64,000 bases of DNA from Eubacterium pyruvativorans. GTDB lineage: Bacteria; Bacillota; Clostridia; Peptostreptococcales; Anaerovoracaceae. The stretch covers positions 62,001 through 126,000 of the forward strand of contig NZ_FNBF01000001.1 of assembly GCF_900102225.1 (NCBI RefSeq). Reading direction: 5' to 3'. A model generated the notes under the pieces. That model worked only from the letters and a program-made list of their open reading frames with translations. It did no database searches and was not told where the DNA came from. The position numbers and the translations under genes were made by a program. Shown piece by piece: positions 33,582 to 42,974 of the stretch (the first letter of the stretch is position 1; each line of letters starts with the position of its first letter).

Positions 33582-36500
33582 TTAACGCAGGATCTCCAGC
33601 AGCTCCTCCCGGGTGAGGGTGCTGCTGCTGACGGCATCTCCGCTCAGAATGTCCTCTGCCAGACGGGCCTTCCGGTTCTGCAGGTCAATGATTTTTTCTT
33701 CGATTGTGTCCTTTACCACCAGCTTGTATACTGTGACCACATTCGTCTGGCCGATCCGGTGTGCCCGGTCGGTGGCCTGATCCTCTGCTGCGGTATTCCA
33801 CCACGGGTCATAGTGAATGACACTGTCGGCACCGGTCAGGTTCAGGCCGGTGCCTCCTGCTTTCAGGGAAATCAGGAACAGCGGTGTCTCGTCCCGGTTG
33901 AACTGGTTGACCAGCTTCAGGCGGGTTTCCTTCGGCGTTTTGCCGGTGATCAGATAGTACGGGATTCCGGCTGCGTCCAGTTTCGTCTGAAGAATCTTTA
34001 GCATGGAGGTGAACTGGGAAAAGAGCAGGGTCTTGTGACCGCCGTCGATCAGGTTCCGGATCAGATCCATGCACATTTCGGTTTTGCAGGAACCGCCCCG
34101 GTAATTACTGAAGCACAGATCCGGGTCGCAGCAGATCTGCCGGAGACGCATGAGTTCCGCCAGAATTTCGATTTTTCTCCGGCTGAAGTCACTGTCATCC
34201 TGGCTCCTGATGGTATTCCGCATCTGAACCACCTGGGCATCGTACAGTTTCCGCTGCCGGGAATCCATGCCGGCGAAGTGGGTCTCTTCGATCTTTTCCG
34301 GCAGATCCGTCAGAACGTCCTTCTTGCAGCGCCGGAGGATGAAAGGCGCCACCATGCGGCGCAGCCGCTCCAGGGCAGCTTCCTCCCCCTGTTTCATTAT
34401 CGGCTTCTCCAGTTCGTCCCGGAAACTGCTGTAGTCGTACAGAAATCCCGGCATCAGGTAATCGAAAATGGACCAAAGCTCCGACAGACGGTTTTCGACC
34501 GGGGTGCCGGTCAGAGCATACCGGGTGTCGGCATGGATCAGTTTCACGGATTTCGACGCAGCAGTGGAATGATTCTTGATGTACTGGGCCTCGTCGATGA
34601 TTTCAAACCGGAACCGGAAGTCGCTGTATTCTTGAATATCCCGTTTCAGCAGGTCATAGGAGGTGATCAGGATATCCTGATTCTGTTTCTCCCGGATCTC
34701 CCTAAGCTGCCCGGCCCGGGCGGATGCGGTGCCGGTGATCACGGCGGCCCGCAGGTCCGGGGTGAATTTCCGCACCTCCTCCAGCCAGTTGTACACCAGA
34801 GAGGCAGGGCAGACGATGAGGGAGAGTTTCGGCCGAGTCTCGTCTTCTGCCTCTTCTTCCGCTGTGGCTTTCAGAACGGCCAGGGTCTGGAGTGATTTTC
34901 CCAGACCCATTTCATCGGCCAGTATGCCGCCGAACCCGTAATGATCCAGGGTCCGGAGCCACTGGTAACCCCGGGCCTGGTATGGGCGGACGATGCTTTC
35001 CAGTTCTCCGGGCACGTCGTATTCCGAATCACTGACAGTCTTGAATTCCTGGATCAGTTTCCGGAAGTGCCGGTCTCTGTCTGCGTAGATATCGGCCTGT
35101 CCCTCCAGCATTTTGTCCAGATAGAGGGAACGGTAGGCAGGAATATGCATCTTTCCGGCGGTCATATCCCGGAGGGAGAGGTGGAGTTCCTCCATCATCC
35201 GGGAAAGCCGGTCCACCGATTCGTTGTTCTCCAGCTTCAGGAAATTGCCGTTGCGGAGGCGGACGAATCGTTTCTTTTTGCGGTACTGATCCAGAATGTT
35301 CAGGAGCTCTTCCTCATCCACATCCCGGGAGGTGACCGAGAGATTCATCAGATTGCTCTCCAGGGAGATGCCCATCTGAAATTTCACCGGTTTCTGCATA
35401 CCCAGGCGGCGGAAGGCATCTGTGGTGCGGACTTCACACAGGGAGAGCAGTTCGTCCAGACCGTGGTCCAGCAGTTCGAAAAGCAGATCGTCGTCTGCAT
35501 CATTGTACAGGATCCGGAGAGTCCGGTCGTAGTGCGGGAAATACGTCTCCAGCTGTCTGAGGACTCGTTTCTCGGAATCCCGGTCCCTGTACTGGTCCTG
35601 GGTTCCCGCCGCGGAGGTTTTCTCGTTCCAGTCGATCAGGTCCGTCATGGAGAATACTTCTCTGCCGTATGCCGCTTCCGGGCGGCAGAGGACAAGCCCG
35701 TTGTCGTAATCCAGGTAAACGGTCAGTACCGGTTCCGGCGGCAGGTAACCGTTGATCAGGTCCGGATCCTCCTCATGGATATCGGCAATCTGACGGAGTG
35801 CGGGCAGGATCTTGTGGTAGAACTCGCCCATCCGGATTCTCCCGACCCGCATGTTCAGCCGGTACTGGTAGGAGGCGGCCTGGTAGAGAGACTCCAGACC
35901 TTCCTGCATCTCTTCCTTCAGGATATACAGTTTATCCCCTGCCAGACAGCAGGCTGTTTCGGCGCCGGTGAAGAGCCAGGGAAGGCGGCCGGACAGGATG
36001 ACACCCTCCAGTGCGCCGGTCTCCGAATGGATGTCCGGTTTCAGATCCAGGTGAGGGGAATAAGGTTCCCCGCTTACGGTGATCTGCCTGCTTCCCTCCC
36101 CGGGTTCTTTCAATTGCATTGTCCGGCCCTCTGCAGTGCGAAGGAAATTGTCCAGGGTATATCCGGAAAGAACGATGGAATCCGGTTTCTCCGGGAGCCG
36201 TCTTCCGGCATCCGCCAGGCTGTCCCGGAGGCTCTGATCTGCCTTCCGGGCAGCGACGAAGAACCGGTACCACCGGAGGGACGTCTCATCCAGATAGTCC
36301 GGCGACATCTTCAGCACTGTTTTTTTTCCGAAGGCCATTTCCTGCCGACGGGTCATATTGTTCAGGAATTCCTCCAGATCCCGGATCTTGTACATCCGGG
36401 AGGCGCCGATCCGGAACGAAAGTAGAAGGGTACCGGAGCTCAGGAGGGAGAGAAGCGGTTCCATCCGCAGAATTACCCTGCGGCTGTCTTCTGGATGCCG

Positions 36501-37070
36501 CAGGGTTGTGCCCCGCAGGCTTTCCACATCCCGCATGAAACGGGACATGTCCGGTGTGGTAGCGTCCAGTTCGGGATGTTCCCGGAGATAGTCTTCCGCC
36601 AGGAGAAGTCCGGCCGCTTCATGGACGCACAGGGTGCGGTGCAGATAGGAACGGGAATCCTCCCTTGGATTGCAGTCCGGCATACTGCAGCGGGACATAA
36701 TCACCTTCGTGCGGCTGAATATCATATCCAGGTTATAGGGAACCGGATAGCCCGAAGGATCGGACAGAGTGAACAGTGCTTCCCCCAGCACCTCATTGGT
36801 ACGGGAGAAGGTTTCTGTGCCGGTATAAAACTGGCGGAGACGGATCTCGCCCCGCCGGATCAGGCGGCGGGCGTTTTCCCGTTCCGCCTCGCTGATGTGA
36901 AGTCCCTTCTCGAATTCGTCCGGAAAGAAATACTGATATTCTTCCGAATGGAACGAAGCGCCGGAAGAAGAGCTTTCTGCGTGCTCTTCCCGGCGCATGG
37001 ATTCCTCCTCCTGCAGGGCGTTCAATGCCTGCAGGGGGATTGTTCTGTTGTTCTTATTTTTCTCTTCCAT
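33582..37070 (-). CDS. SNF2-family ATPase/helicase-like protein
   Basis: A large (1162-residue) superfamily 2 ATPase of the bacterial SNF2 type. The first ~650 residues are a poorly conserved region typical of the SNF2-associated domain. The motor has Walker A DEMGLGKS near residue 724, DEAQ near residue 826, TGTPVEN, and a helicase C lobe with LFSQFTSML, SLKAGGTGLNLT, DPWWN and DRAHRIGQ. SNF2 proteins translocate on double-stranded DNA and displace bound proteins. I placed the start at 37070 (MEEKNKNN), one base after the lipoprotein stop and preceded by GGAGA; a start 27 bases upstream inside that gene has no binding site. No restriction or defence partner lies next to it. Confidence 0.92.
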   Translation of the reverse strand: MEEKNKNNRTIPLQALNALQEEESMRREEHAESSSSGASFHSEEYQYFFPDEFEKGLHISEAERENARRLIRRGEIRLRQFYTGTETFSRTNEVLGEALFTLSDPSGYPVPYNLDMIFSRTKVIMSRCSMPDCNPREDSRSYLHRTLCVHEAAGLLLAEDYLREHPELDATTPDMSRFMRDVESLRGTTLRHPEDSRRVILRMEPLLSLLSSGTLLLSFRIGASRMYKIRDLEEFLNNMTRRQEMAFGKKTVLKMSPDYLDETSLRWYRFFVAARKADQSLRDSLADAGRRLPEKPDSIVLSGYTLDNFLRTAEGRTMQLKEPGEGSRQITVSGEPYSPHLDLKPDIHSETGALEGVILSGRLPWLFTGAETACCLAGDKLYILKEEMQEGLESLYQAASYQYRLNMRVGRIRMGEFYHKILPALRQIADIHEEDPDLINGYLPPEPVLTVYLDYDNGLVLCRPEAAYGREVFSMTDLIDWNEKTSAAGTQDQYRDRDSEKRVLRQLETYFPHYDRTLRILYNDADDDLLFELLDHGLDELLSLCEVRTTDAFRRLGMQKPVKFQMGISLESNLMNLSVTSRDVDEEELLNILDQYRKKKRFVRLRNGNFLKLENNESVDRLSRMMEELHLSLRDMTAGKMHIPAYRSLYLDKMLEGQADIYADRDRHFRKLIQEFKTVSDSEYDVPGELESIVRPYQARGYQWLRTLDHYGFGGILADEMGLGKSLQTLAVLKATAEEEAEDETRPKLSLIVCPASLVYNWLEEVRKFTPDLRAAVITGTASARAGQLREIREKQNQDILITSYDLLKRDIQEYSDFRFRFEIIDEAQYIKNHSTAASKSVKLIHADTRYALTGTPVENRLSELWSIFDYLMPGFLYDYSSFRDELEKPIMKQGEEAALERLRRMVAPFILRRCKKDVLTDLPEKIEETHFAGMDSRQRKLYDAQVVQMRNTIRSQDDSDFSRRKIEILAELMRLRQICCDPDLCFSNYRGGSCKTEMCMDLIRNLIDGGHKTLLFSQFTSMLKILQTKLDAAGIPYYLITGKTPKETRLKLVNQFNRDETPLFLISLKAGGTGLNLTGADSVIHYDPWWNTAAEDQATDRAHRIGQTNVVTVYKLVVKDTIEEKIIDLQNRKARLAEDILSGDAVSSSTLTREELLEILR

Positions 37071-37071
37071 C

Positions 37072-38544
37072 TCAATTGTTCTCCGTCTGGTCCTCATTGT
37101 CTGATTTCGTCAGACCCAGACCCAGTTCGGTGTGCTCCAGTCCGGTCAGGTACTGAATGATTGTTCCGGTGCAGGTTTTCAATACATCGTCGTTCAGGGT
37201 GATGGATATCACCTTCGCACGGCTGCTCTTCGAACGAATGAAATTGGCAGAGGTGGATGTGATGGAGTCCGACAGGGTCAGGGATTTTCCGGTGTATCTG
37301 CGGTAGGCCCGGCTGATCTGATCCGCAAATTCGGATTCCGGATCGCCGCTCCAGGCAGGAATGCTGGCTCCGAAGCGGAATGCGAGATCTGAGAGCTTGC
37401 TGAGTGCCTTCTCGTCCTTCACGATCTCGTTCATGGAGAGCATGGTCAGGCTGTACGCCACAGACTGAATTTCAATCTGATGCGCATCTGTGCTGACGGA
37501 GGTAATTCCGTTGACCGCCTTCATGGTTCCGTCCTCTTCCTGGAGATATTTTCCGTTCAGCAGGGTGTAGACAAAGCTGACGAACCGGTTCGTGTCCTGG
37601 GGACGGATGACCCGGGACGGCCGTTTCACCTTCGTGAAGGTGAATTCCGCTCCCGGATGGGAGTTGCTCTTGTCTTCATTGAAGGACTCTGTGAGGGAGG
37701 TCATCTTGTCGATGAACTTCTGTTCCTTGTCCTGATCGATGACGACGGTCATGGATGCATTCTTCGGCAGCAGGTAGCCGCCGTCACCGGACCGGAAATC
37801 CGCCAGATCATAACCGATGCTGGAGCTCTGGAGGCTGGTCAGAAGGGAACGGAGCCGGACGGCTGGATTGATCTGGGATTCCACATCTGAGTTGACCTGG
37901 CCGCCCGGGAGGCCGGACAGGCTGATGCGGTAAGCCTTCTGGTATTCCGGCTTCGTGTAGCGGATCTTCTGGGTGAAATGAAATGCCATCTGGGCGCCGG
38001 TGTTCATGGAGAACTGGCTCTTTCCGCTGCCGTTCAGGCAGATAACTCTGGTGTCCTTCGTGAAGTACTTCGAGCTGAGGCCTCGGATTCCGGAAAAGTC
38101 ATGCTTGTTTTCCCGGGCAAAGATAACCGTCAGGCGGCCGGTCTGCTCGTTGTTCTTTGCCAGATACAGCGCCATCGCCATCGGCGCCATGTACTGCTGG
38201 CTCTGGCTGCTGTCATACGGGCACACCACAACTACGGGATCCGCCTTCCGGTAGTAGGCAGATGCCTTCACCGTCATGATGACATTTCCGCTCCGGTCCA
38301 CGGTGTAAGGAACACCCTTGGATTCGGCCCAGCTGCGCAGATAGTTGCGGATGCCGGTGTTGCTGTTCATGGCACCGGAAGAGTCCGCCAGGTCTGTGCG
38401 GTACGCATCCACTTTCAGTTCGATTTTTTGATTAATATCTTCCTTATGTTCCTCGATCGGCTGCTGCTTTCCACAGGAAGTGAGCCCGATGGCGGAGAGT
38501 GTCATGCAGGCTGCCAGTGTAAGGCTGAGGATTCTCTTCAACAT
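37072..38544 (-). CDS. Lipoprotein resembling a degenerate M20/PepD dipeptidase
   Basis: A 490-residue exported lipoprotein: signal peptide with lipobox LTSC (Cys24). The rest follows the PepD (aminoacyl-histidine dipeptidase) order: a YLRSWAESKG start, VVVVCPYDSSQ where PepD has the HxD metal site, TVIFARENKHDFSGIRGL where it has a DEE-G-x-GL segment, ICLNGSGK in place of NLDSE, SLSGLPGGQVNSDV in place of GLxGGHSGVDI, and SITSTSANF in place of HAGLECG. Every expected metal ligand seems substituted, so it is probably a non-catalytic relative, perhaps a peptide-binding or wall-associated protein. This is my reading of motif order, not an alignment. Confidence 0.65.
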   Translation of the reverse strand: MLKRILSLTLAACMTLSAIGLTSCGKQQPIEEHKEDINQKIELKVDAYRTDLADSSGAMNSNTGIRNYLRSWAESKGVPYTVDRSGNVIMTVKASAYYRKADPVVVVCPYDSSQSQQYMAPMAMALYLAKNNEQTGRLTVIFARENKHDFSGIRGLSSKYFTKDTRVICLNGSGKSQFSMNTGAQMAFHFTQKIRYTKPEYQKAYRISLSGLPGGQVNSDVESQINPAVRLRSLLTSLQSSSIGYDLADFRSGDGGYLLPKNASMTVVIDQDKEQKFIDKMTSLTESFNEDKSNSHPGAEFTFTKVKRPSRVIRPQDTNRFVSFVYTLLNGKYLQEEDGTMKAVNGITSVSTDAHQIEIQSVAYSLTMLSMNEIVKDEKALSKLSDLAFRFGASIPAWSGDPESEFADQISRAYRRYTGKSLTLSDSITSTSANFIRSKSSRAKVISITLNDDVLKTCTGTIIQYLTGLEHTELGLGLTKSDNEDQTENN

Positions 38545-38873
38545 AGTCGTTTCTTCTCCGTTTCTGTTCCGCTTCTATCGGCGCCCCGGGGGCCGCCGCA
38601 ATTCGGCACGCAATATCTTATCACATCTGTGTGTTGAATTCAAAAAAATCCTGCGGAAGGGGCGGAAGCCCCCGGTTGTTCTCTCTTAGGGCGAAGGCAG
38701 GGGAAGGGGGCTTGACGGACTGTGCCCGGTAGTGGTTGCATCTCGCTCGACAGGGTGCTATATTTATATAAATTAGAATATTTTATTATATTTGTTTTTA
38801 TTCGTTTTTATTTATAATGATCCCGGTCCGTTGGGGAATCACAGGCGGGCCGGATGCAGAAACAGGTGAGAGC
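38545..38873. other. Intergenic region between divergent lipoprotein and acetyltransferase genes
   Basis: This 329-base gap holds the minus-strand lipoprotein promoter (38615-38643), a small hairpin GGGGC-GGAA-GCCCC (38658-38671), and a very AT-rich block at about 38758-38820. The latter has TATAAT at 38813-38818 with TTGTTT at 38792-38797, a 15-base spacer, a weak candidate for the acetyltransferase gene. I see no gene in it. Confidence 0.6.
38615..38643 (-). promoter_or_regulatory. Promoter of the lipoprotein-SNF2 pair
   Basis: On the minus strand TTGAAT (38638-38643), 17-base spacer, TAAGAT (38615-38620), with a run of T just upstream of the -35 (UP-like). Confidence 0.65.
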
Positions 38874-39431
38874 ATGGGCGGAACGAAAATAATTGAATCG
38901 AAGAATCTGATTCTCCGTGGGACAACTTTCGAGGACTGCGACTATTTCGCGAAATGGGAACAGGACGAGACGGTCACGGAAAACTTCATTTATTACAGGG
39001 ATCACAGTTACAAGGAAATTGTTACAGATTTCGTTATGAATAACAGCAGCGAGAGTGTACTGCAGTTCACGATTGTCAGTAAGGAGACGGACCGGCCGGT
39101 GGGCAGAATGGTTCTGACGAACATCGACCGCCGGACGGATTCTCTGGATTGTCACATGATCTATATTGCGGACCGGCACCTCCGGGGCATAGGTCTGGGA
39201 GAAGAGGCGATGCGGGCGATCCTGCAGTACGCCTTCATTAATCTCCATATGGAACGGATTACGTTCTATCATCTGAAGCAGGACATGCCGTCGGCACAGA
39301 TGTGTCTGAAACTGGGCTGCAAGGATGAAGGGGTGCGCCGCCATGCCGGGAAGCAGAAGGGAAAGTATCTGGACCTCTATGTTATGTCCCTGCTCCGGGC
39401 GGAGTATTACGAGAAAATTCACGAGAAATAG
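38874..39431 (+). CDS. GNAT family N-acetyltransferase
   Basis: A 185-residue acetyltransferase of the RimJ/RimL-like GNAT type (starts IESKNLILRGTTFEDCDYFAKW). The acetyl-CoA site is DRHLRGIGLGEEAMRAIL. The start at 38874 has AGGTGAG four bases upstream; an upstream in-frame ATG at 38817 overlaps the candidate -10 and is unlikely. Substrate is unknown; protein N-termini, amino acids or antibiotics are all possible for the family. The gene is monocistronic. Confidence 0.85.
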   Translation: MGGTKIIESKNLILRGTTFEDCDYFAKWEQDETVTENFIYYRDHSYKEIVTDFVMNNSSESVLQFTIVSKETDRPVGRMVLTNIDRRTDSLDCHMIYIADRHLRGIGLGEEAMRAILQYAFINLHMERITFYHLKQDMPSAQMCLKLGCKDEGVRRHAGKQKGKYLDLYVMSLLRAEYYEKIHEK

Positions 39432-39469
39432 GCCTTCGGAAATATTTCCCGGAGAATCGTGAAAAAAAC

Positions 39470-39499
39470 TTGGACACCCGCCGTTCTATGTGCTATACT
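39470..39499 (+). promoter_or_regulatory. Promoter of rpmB
   Basis: TTGGAC (39470-39475), 18-base spacer, TATACT (39494-39499), about 70 bases ahead of the L28 start. Confidence 0.7.
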
Positions 39500-39571
39500 G
39501 TCATGCGTGTGATGAGTATATTGCGCCGGAGTGATCCGGTGCTTACTATAGGAAGACAGGAGGTGCGGGAG

Positions 39572-39763
39572 ATGTCCAGAAAGTGTGAAGTTTGCGGAAA
39601 GGGTCAGGTTTCCGGAAATAAGGTATCCCATTCTAATAGACATTCTAGAAGAAAGTGGAATGCCAACATCCAGACGATCAGAATCAATGATAACGGTACG
39701 ATCAGAAGAGCCAATGTGTGCACGAAGTGCATGAGAGCCGGCAAGGTCAACCGTGCCATCTAG
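39572..39763 (+). CDS. rpmB: Ribosomal protein bL28
   Basis: A 63-residue large-subunit protein. The start at 39572 has a strong AGGAGGTG binding site. It is the zinc-binding (C+) form: C5-x2-C8 and C50-x2-C53. It has its own promoter and terminator, so it is a single-gene unit, and its Arg codons are mainly AGA, a sign of high expression. Confidence 0.97.
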   Translation: MSRKCEVCGKGQVSGNKVSHSNRHSRRKWNANIQTIRINDNGTIRRANVCTKCMRAGKVNRAI

Positions 39764-39779
39764 TTTCGTAAGATCACGG

Positions 39780-39823
39780 ACTGTCATATCGGGGGAGACG
39801 CCGATATGACAGTTTTTCTTTTT
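39780..39823 (+). terminator. Intrinsic terminator after rpmB
   Basis: A 13-bp perfect stem (39780-39792 with 39801-39813), loop GGGAGACG, followed by TTTTCTTTTT. Confidence 0.95.
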
Positions 39824-39876
39824 GTGCAGATTCATGTATAATCGGGAAAGAAAACGGAACGGTTCGAGGTGATAAC

Positions 39877-40290
39877 GTGATATTAATGAAAGAAACAGAT
39901 CTCGGCATGATCGCAATTTCGAAGAATGTATTCGCAGAAATCGTGGAGGCGGCGCTGAATCAGCCGGGATGTGCAGGCGTCATCTGGCCCACAGCCCGGG
40001 GCGGTAATCTGCTGGACCGGGTTCTTCATTTCACGGACCCGGAAGTCATGAAAAGCATCCGGGTCTATTCGGAAGAGGGGACAGTGAAGATTGAGTTCAG
40101 TGTGATCATGAAATTTGGCGCCAGTATCCGGGCGGTGACCCGGAAGGTGTCCGACTATATCTGTGAGCGGGTGCGGGAATTCCTGCCGGAGGAACCGATT
40201 CAGATCACAGTGGATATTGCAGGGGTCAGGTCGAAACAGGTGGCCCGGCGGAATACAAAGACGGTGTACCGGTATGAATCTGACCGATAG
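39877..40290 (+). CDS. Asp23/Gls24 family protein (YloU-like)
   Basis: A 137-residue member of the Asp23 family (TDLGMIAISKNVFAEIVEAALNQPGC ... VKIEFSVIMKFGASIRAVTRKVSDYI). It lies after rpmB as yloU does in B. subtilis. The start is probably GTG at 39877 with GAGGTGAT seven bases upstream; the ATG at 39886 is too far from that site. In most Bacillota the fatty-acid kinase gene fakA (yloV) lies between yloU and recG; here recG starts inside the 3' end of this gene. Confidence 0.82.
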   Translation: MILMKETDLGMIAISKNVFAEIVEAALNQPGCAGVIWPTARGGNLLDRVLHFTDPEVMKSIRVYSEEGTVKIEFSVIMKFGASIRAVTRKVSDYICERVREFLPEEPIQITVDIAGVRSKQVARRNTKTVYRYESDR

Positions 40291-42319
40291 CATCACCGTC
40301 CTGAAGGGCGTCGGCCCGAAGAAGGCCGCTGTACTGGAAAATGCCGGGATTCGGGATGTCCATGACCTGGTCCACTATTTCCCCCGGAAATATGAGGACC
40401 GGCGGCTGGAAACGCAAATTCGGGATGCGGAACCGGAAACGGACTGCCTGGTGGTCGGAATCGTTCGTTCCAGACGGTATCACGGTTCCCGTTTCTCCCG
40501 GAAAGCCCCTCTTTCCATTCTTGTGGAGGACAGCACCGGAACCATGGAAATGCTGTTCTTCAACGGGCGGTATCTGGAGAACCTGTTTCAGCCCGGGGCC
40601 AGATATTCTTTTTATGGCCGGGTGACCAGGAACCGGGACCGCCTGCAGATGATCCATCCGGAGTTTCACCGGCAGGGAGATCCCAGGGATATCCGCGGCA
40701 TTCTTCCTGTATACAGCCTCACCGCAGGGCTGTCTCAGAAGGAAATCCGGAAATTGACCCGGCAGGCCCTGGATGCCCTGGAGGATGTGCCGGAATGGCT
40801 GCCTGCGCCGCTCCGGCAGCGGTATCATCTGGCGGATGCCCGGTTCGCACTTATGAATATGCACTTTCCGGAAAACACGAAGTACCTGCAGATGGCCCGC
40901 TACCGGGTGGTGTTCGATGAACTATTCACGCTGGAGACCGGCATGCATTACCTCCGGGACGGCGTCCTTCCCCGGGAGAACGGCATCGTCATTGATCCGG
41001 CCCCGGGGGCGGAATTCATCCGGGGGCTTTCGTTCCGGTTGACGGAAGGGCAGAGAGAAGCCTGGCAGGCGATCGGAGAAGATCTGTCCCTGGACCGGCC
41101 GATGAACCGGCTGATTCAGGGGGACGTGGGATCCGGGAAGACCGTTGTGGCGGAGACCGCCATGTTCGCCGCCGTGAAAGCGGGATACCAGGCGGTCATG
41201 ATGGCTCCTACCGAGATCCTGGCCCGGCAGCACGCAGACTCTGTGGGGGAAGACTTCGCCCGGTACGGAATTCGGGTGGGGCTTCTGACCGGAAGCCTGA
41301 AGGCGGGGCAGAAGGCTGCGGTGCTGGAAAAGCTCGCTTCCGGGGAAATCGATGTCCTGATCGGCACGCACGCCGTTCTGGAACCGGGGGTCAGGTTCCG
41401 TGATCTGGGGCTGGTGGTTACGGACGAACAACACCGCTTCGGTGTCAGCCAGCGCCAGCTGCTTTCGGAGAAGGGAAAGCATCCGAATGTGATGATCATG
41501 ACCGCAACGCCGATTCCAAGGACGCTGGCAGTGATTCTGTTCGGGAATCTGGACGTTTCTTCGATCCGCACGATGCCGGAAGGGCGGAAGAAGATTGATA
41601 CGTATGTGATCCGTTCGGAGGGAAAACGACAGAAAATGTATGACTTCGTAGGGGAACGGCTGGCGGAGGGCCGGCAGGCCTATGTGGTGGCACCCCTGAT
41701 CGAAGAATCGGATACTGTTGAAGCCAAGTCGGCGGAGGAACTCTACCGGGAACTGAGCGACCGTTTTCCGGACTTCCGGGTGGGACTGCTGCACGGCGCC
41801 ATGAAATCGGAAGAAAAGAACCGCATTATGGAGGATTTCGCAGAAGGGAGAATCCGGCTTCTGGTTTCCACCGTCGTCATCGAAGTGGGAATCAATGTGC
41901 GGAATGCCACGGTTATGGTGCTGGAGAACTGCGAAAGGTTCGGACTGGCCCAGATGCATCAGCTCCGGGGACGGGTCGGAAGAGGCAGCCTCAAGTCCTA
42001 CTGCTTTCTGGTTCTGCGGGGAGAGAGTGAAATTGCGCTGGAACGGGCGAAGATCATGAAAGAATCCTCTGACGGATTCCGGATTGCGGAGGAGGACCTG
42101 CGCCTCAGAGGGCCAGGAGAATTATTCGGCACCCGGCAGCATGGCCTGCCGGAACGGATGATCAGTGATCTGGTGCGTCACCGGGATGTGCTGGAGAAGG
42201 CGGGCAGGGCAGCGGAAGAAATCCTGGAAGAAGATCCTTCCCTGACGCTTCCGGAACATGAGGAACTTTGGATCCGGGTGCGGAAGATGTTCCACGGACT
42301 GGAACGGCTGGAAATGTAG
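40274..42319 (+). CDS. recG: ATP-dependent DNA helicase RecG
   Basis: RecG reverses stalled forks and migrates branched DNA. The 681-residue protein has the N-terminal wedge domain (VLKGVGPKKAAVLENAGI ... LVHYFPRKYEDR), Walker A QGDVGSGKT, the DEQH box (VVTDEQHRFGV), TATPIPRTLA, and the C-terminal motifs IEVGINVRNATVMVLENCERFGLAQMHQLRGRVGRG. The start at 40274 overlaps the Asp23-family gene by 17 bases with no clear ribosome binding site, so translation is probably coupled. Confidence 0.97.
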   Translation: MNLTDSITVLKGVGPKKAAVLENAGIRDVHDLVHYFPRKYEDRRLETQIRDAEPETDCLVVGIVRSRRYHGSRFSRKAPLSILVEDSTGTMEMLFFNGRYLENLFQPGARYSFYGRVTRNRDRLQMIHPEFHRQGDPRDIRGILPVYSLTAGLSQKEIRKLTRQALDALEDVPEWLPAPLRQRYHLADARFALMNMHFPENTKYLQMARYRVVFDELFTLETGMHYLRDGVLPRENGIVIDPAPGAEFIRGLSFRLTEGQREAWQAIGEDLSLDRPMNRLIQGDVGSGKTVVAETAMFAAVKAGYQAVMMAPTEILARQHADSVGEDFARYGIRVGLLTGSLKAGQKAAVLEKLASGEIDVLIGTHAVLEPGVRFRDLGLVVTDEQHRFGVSQRQLLSEKGKHPNVMIMTATPIPRTLAVILFGNLDVSSIRTMPEGRKKIDTYVIRSEGKRQKMYDFVGERLAEGRQAYVVAPLIEESDTVEAKSAEELYRELSDRFPDFRVGLLHGAMKSEEKNRIMEDFAEGRIRLLVSTVVIEVGINVRNATVMVLENCERFGLAQMHQLRGRVGRGSLKSYCFLVLRGESEIALERAKIMKESSDGFRIAEEDLRLRGPGELFGTRQHGLPERMISDLVRHRDVLEKAGRAAEEILEEDPSLTLPEHEELWIRVRKMFHGLERLEM

Positions 42320-42392
42320 CTGTGAAGAGGAAACTGTCCCGACGGGATGAACAGAGGCGGGACGAACAGAATAGAAACGAGGAGATATATTA

Positions 42393-42974
42393 ATGAGAGT
42401 AATTACGGGAGAATACCGGGGGCGGAAACTGGAGACGCCGGAAAACTACGATGTCAGACCGACCTCGGACAAGGTGAAAGAAGCGGTTTTCAATCTGCTG
42501 ATGAATGACACCTACGATGCGGTGTTCTGTGACCTGTTTGCGGGAACCGGAAGCCTGGGCATCGAGGCGCTGTCCAGAGGGGCCAGGCTCTGTTATTTCG
42601 GAGATAATTCCCGGGACAGCATCCGCATGATTCACCATAACCTGGCCCACGTGGGTGCAGAGGAGAAGGCTGTTGTGATTCCGGGGGATTACAAGAAGGT
42701 GCTGAATCGCCTGAATGAGAAAATCGATGTGTTTCTCATCGATCCGCCGTACCGGGCAGGGCTGTACGAAAACTGTCTGGAACAGATTGACACGCTTGAT
42801 TTACTGGCCCCAGACGGTATAATATTAACGGAGCATGATTCCAGAACACCGATGCCGGAAACTGTCGGCGGATTCGTTCTGGACCGTGTCCGGAAGTACG
42901 GGAAAACCAGTGTTTCAATTTACAGACGGAAAGCGGAGGAGAATGTTGAAGGGGGAGCAGGAGCAGAAAAATAG
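42393..42974 (+). CDS. rsmD: 16S rRNA (guanine966-N2)-methyltransferase RsmD
   Basis: A 193-residue SAM methyltransferase starting MRVITGEYRGRKLETP, with RPTSDKVKEAVFN, the SAM motif DLFAGTGSLGIEALSRGA and the catalytic DPPY. It modifies G966 of 16S rRNA. GAGGAGATATATTA precedes the ATG. The 3' end overlaps coaD by 32 bases; rsmD-coaD is a common Bacillota pair. Confidence 0.95.
   Translation: MRVITGEYRGRKLETPENYDVRPTSDKVKEAVFNLLMNDTYDAVFCDLFAGTGSLGIEALSRGARLCYFGDNSRDSIRMIHHNLAHVGAEEKAVVIPGDYKKVLNRLNEKIDVFLIDPPYRAGLYENCLEQIDTLDLLAPDGIILTEHDSRTPMPETVGGFVLDRVRKYGKTSVSIYRRKAEENVEGGAGAEK

Noticed and set aside
33582-37070. The SNF2 gene as part of a DISARM or other defence island
   Set aside because: It has no methyltransferase, DUF1998, nuclease or other defence partner; its only operon partner is the lipoprotein.
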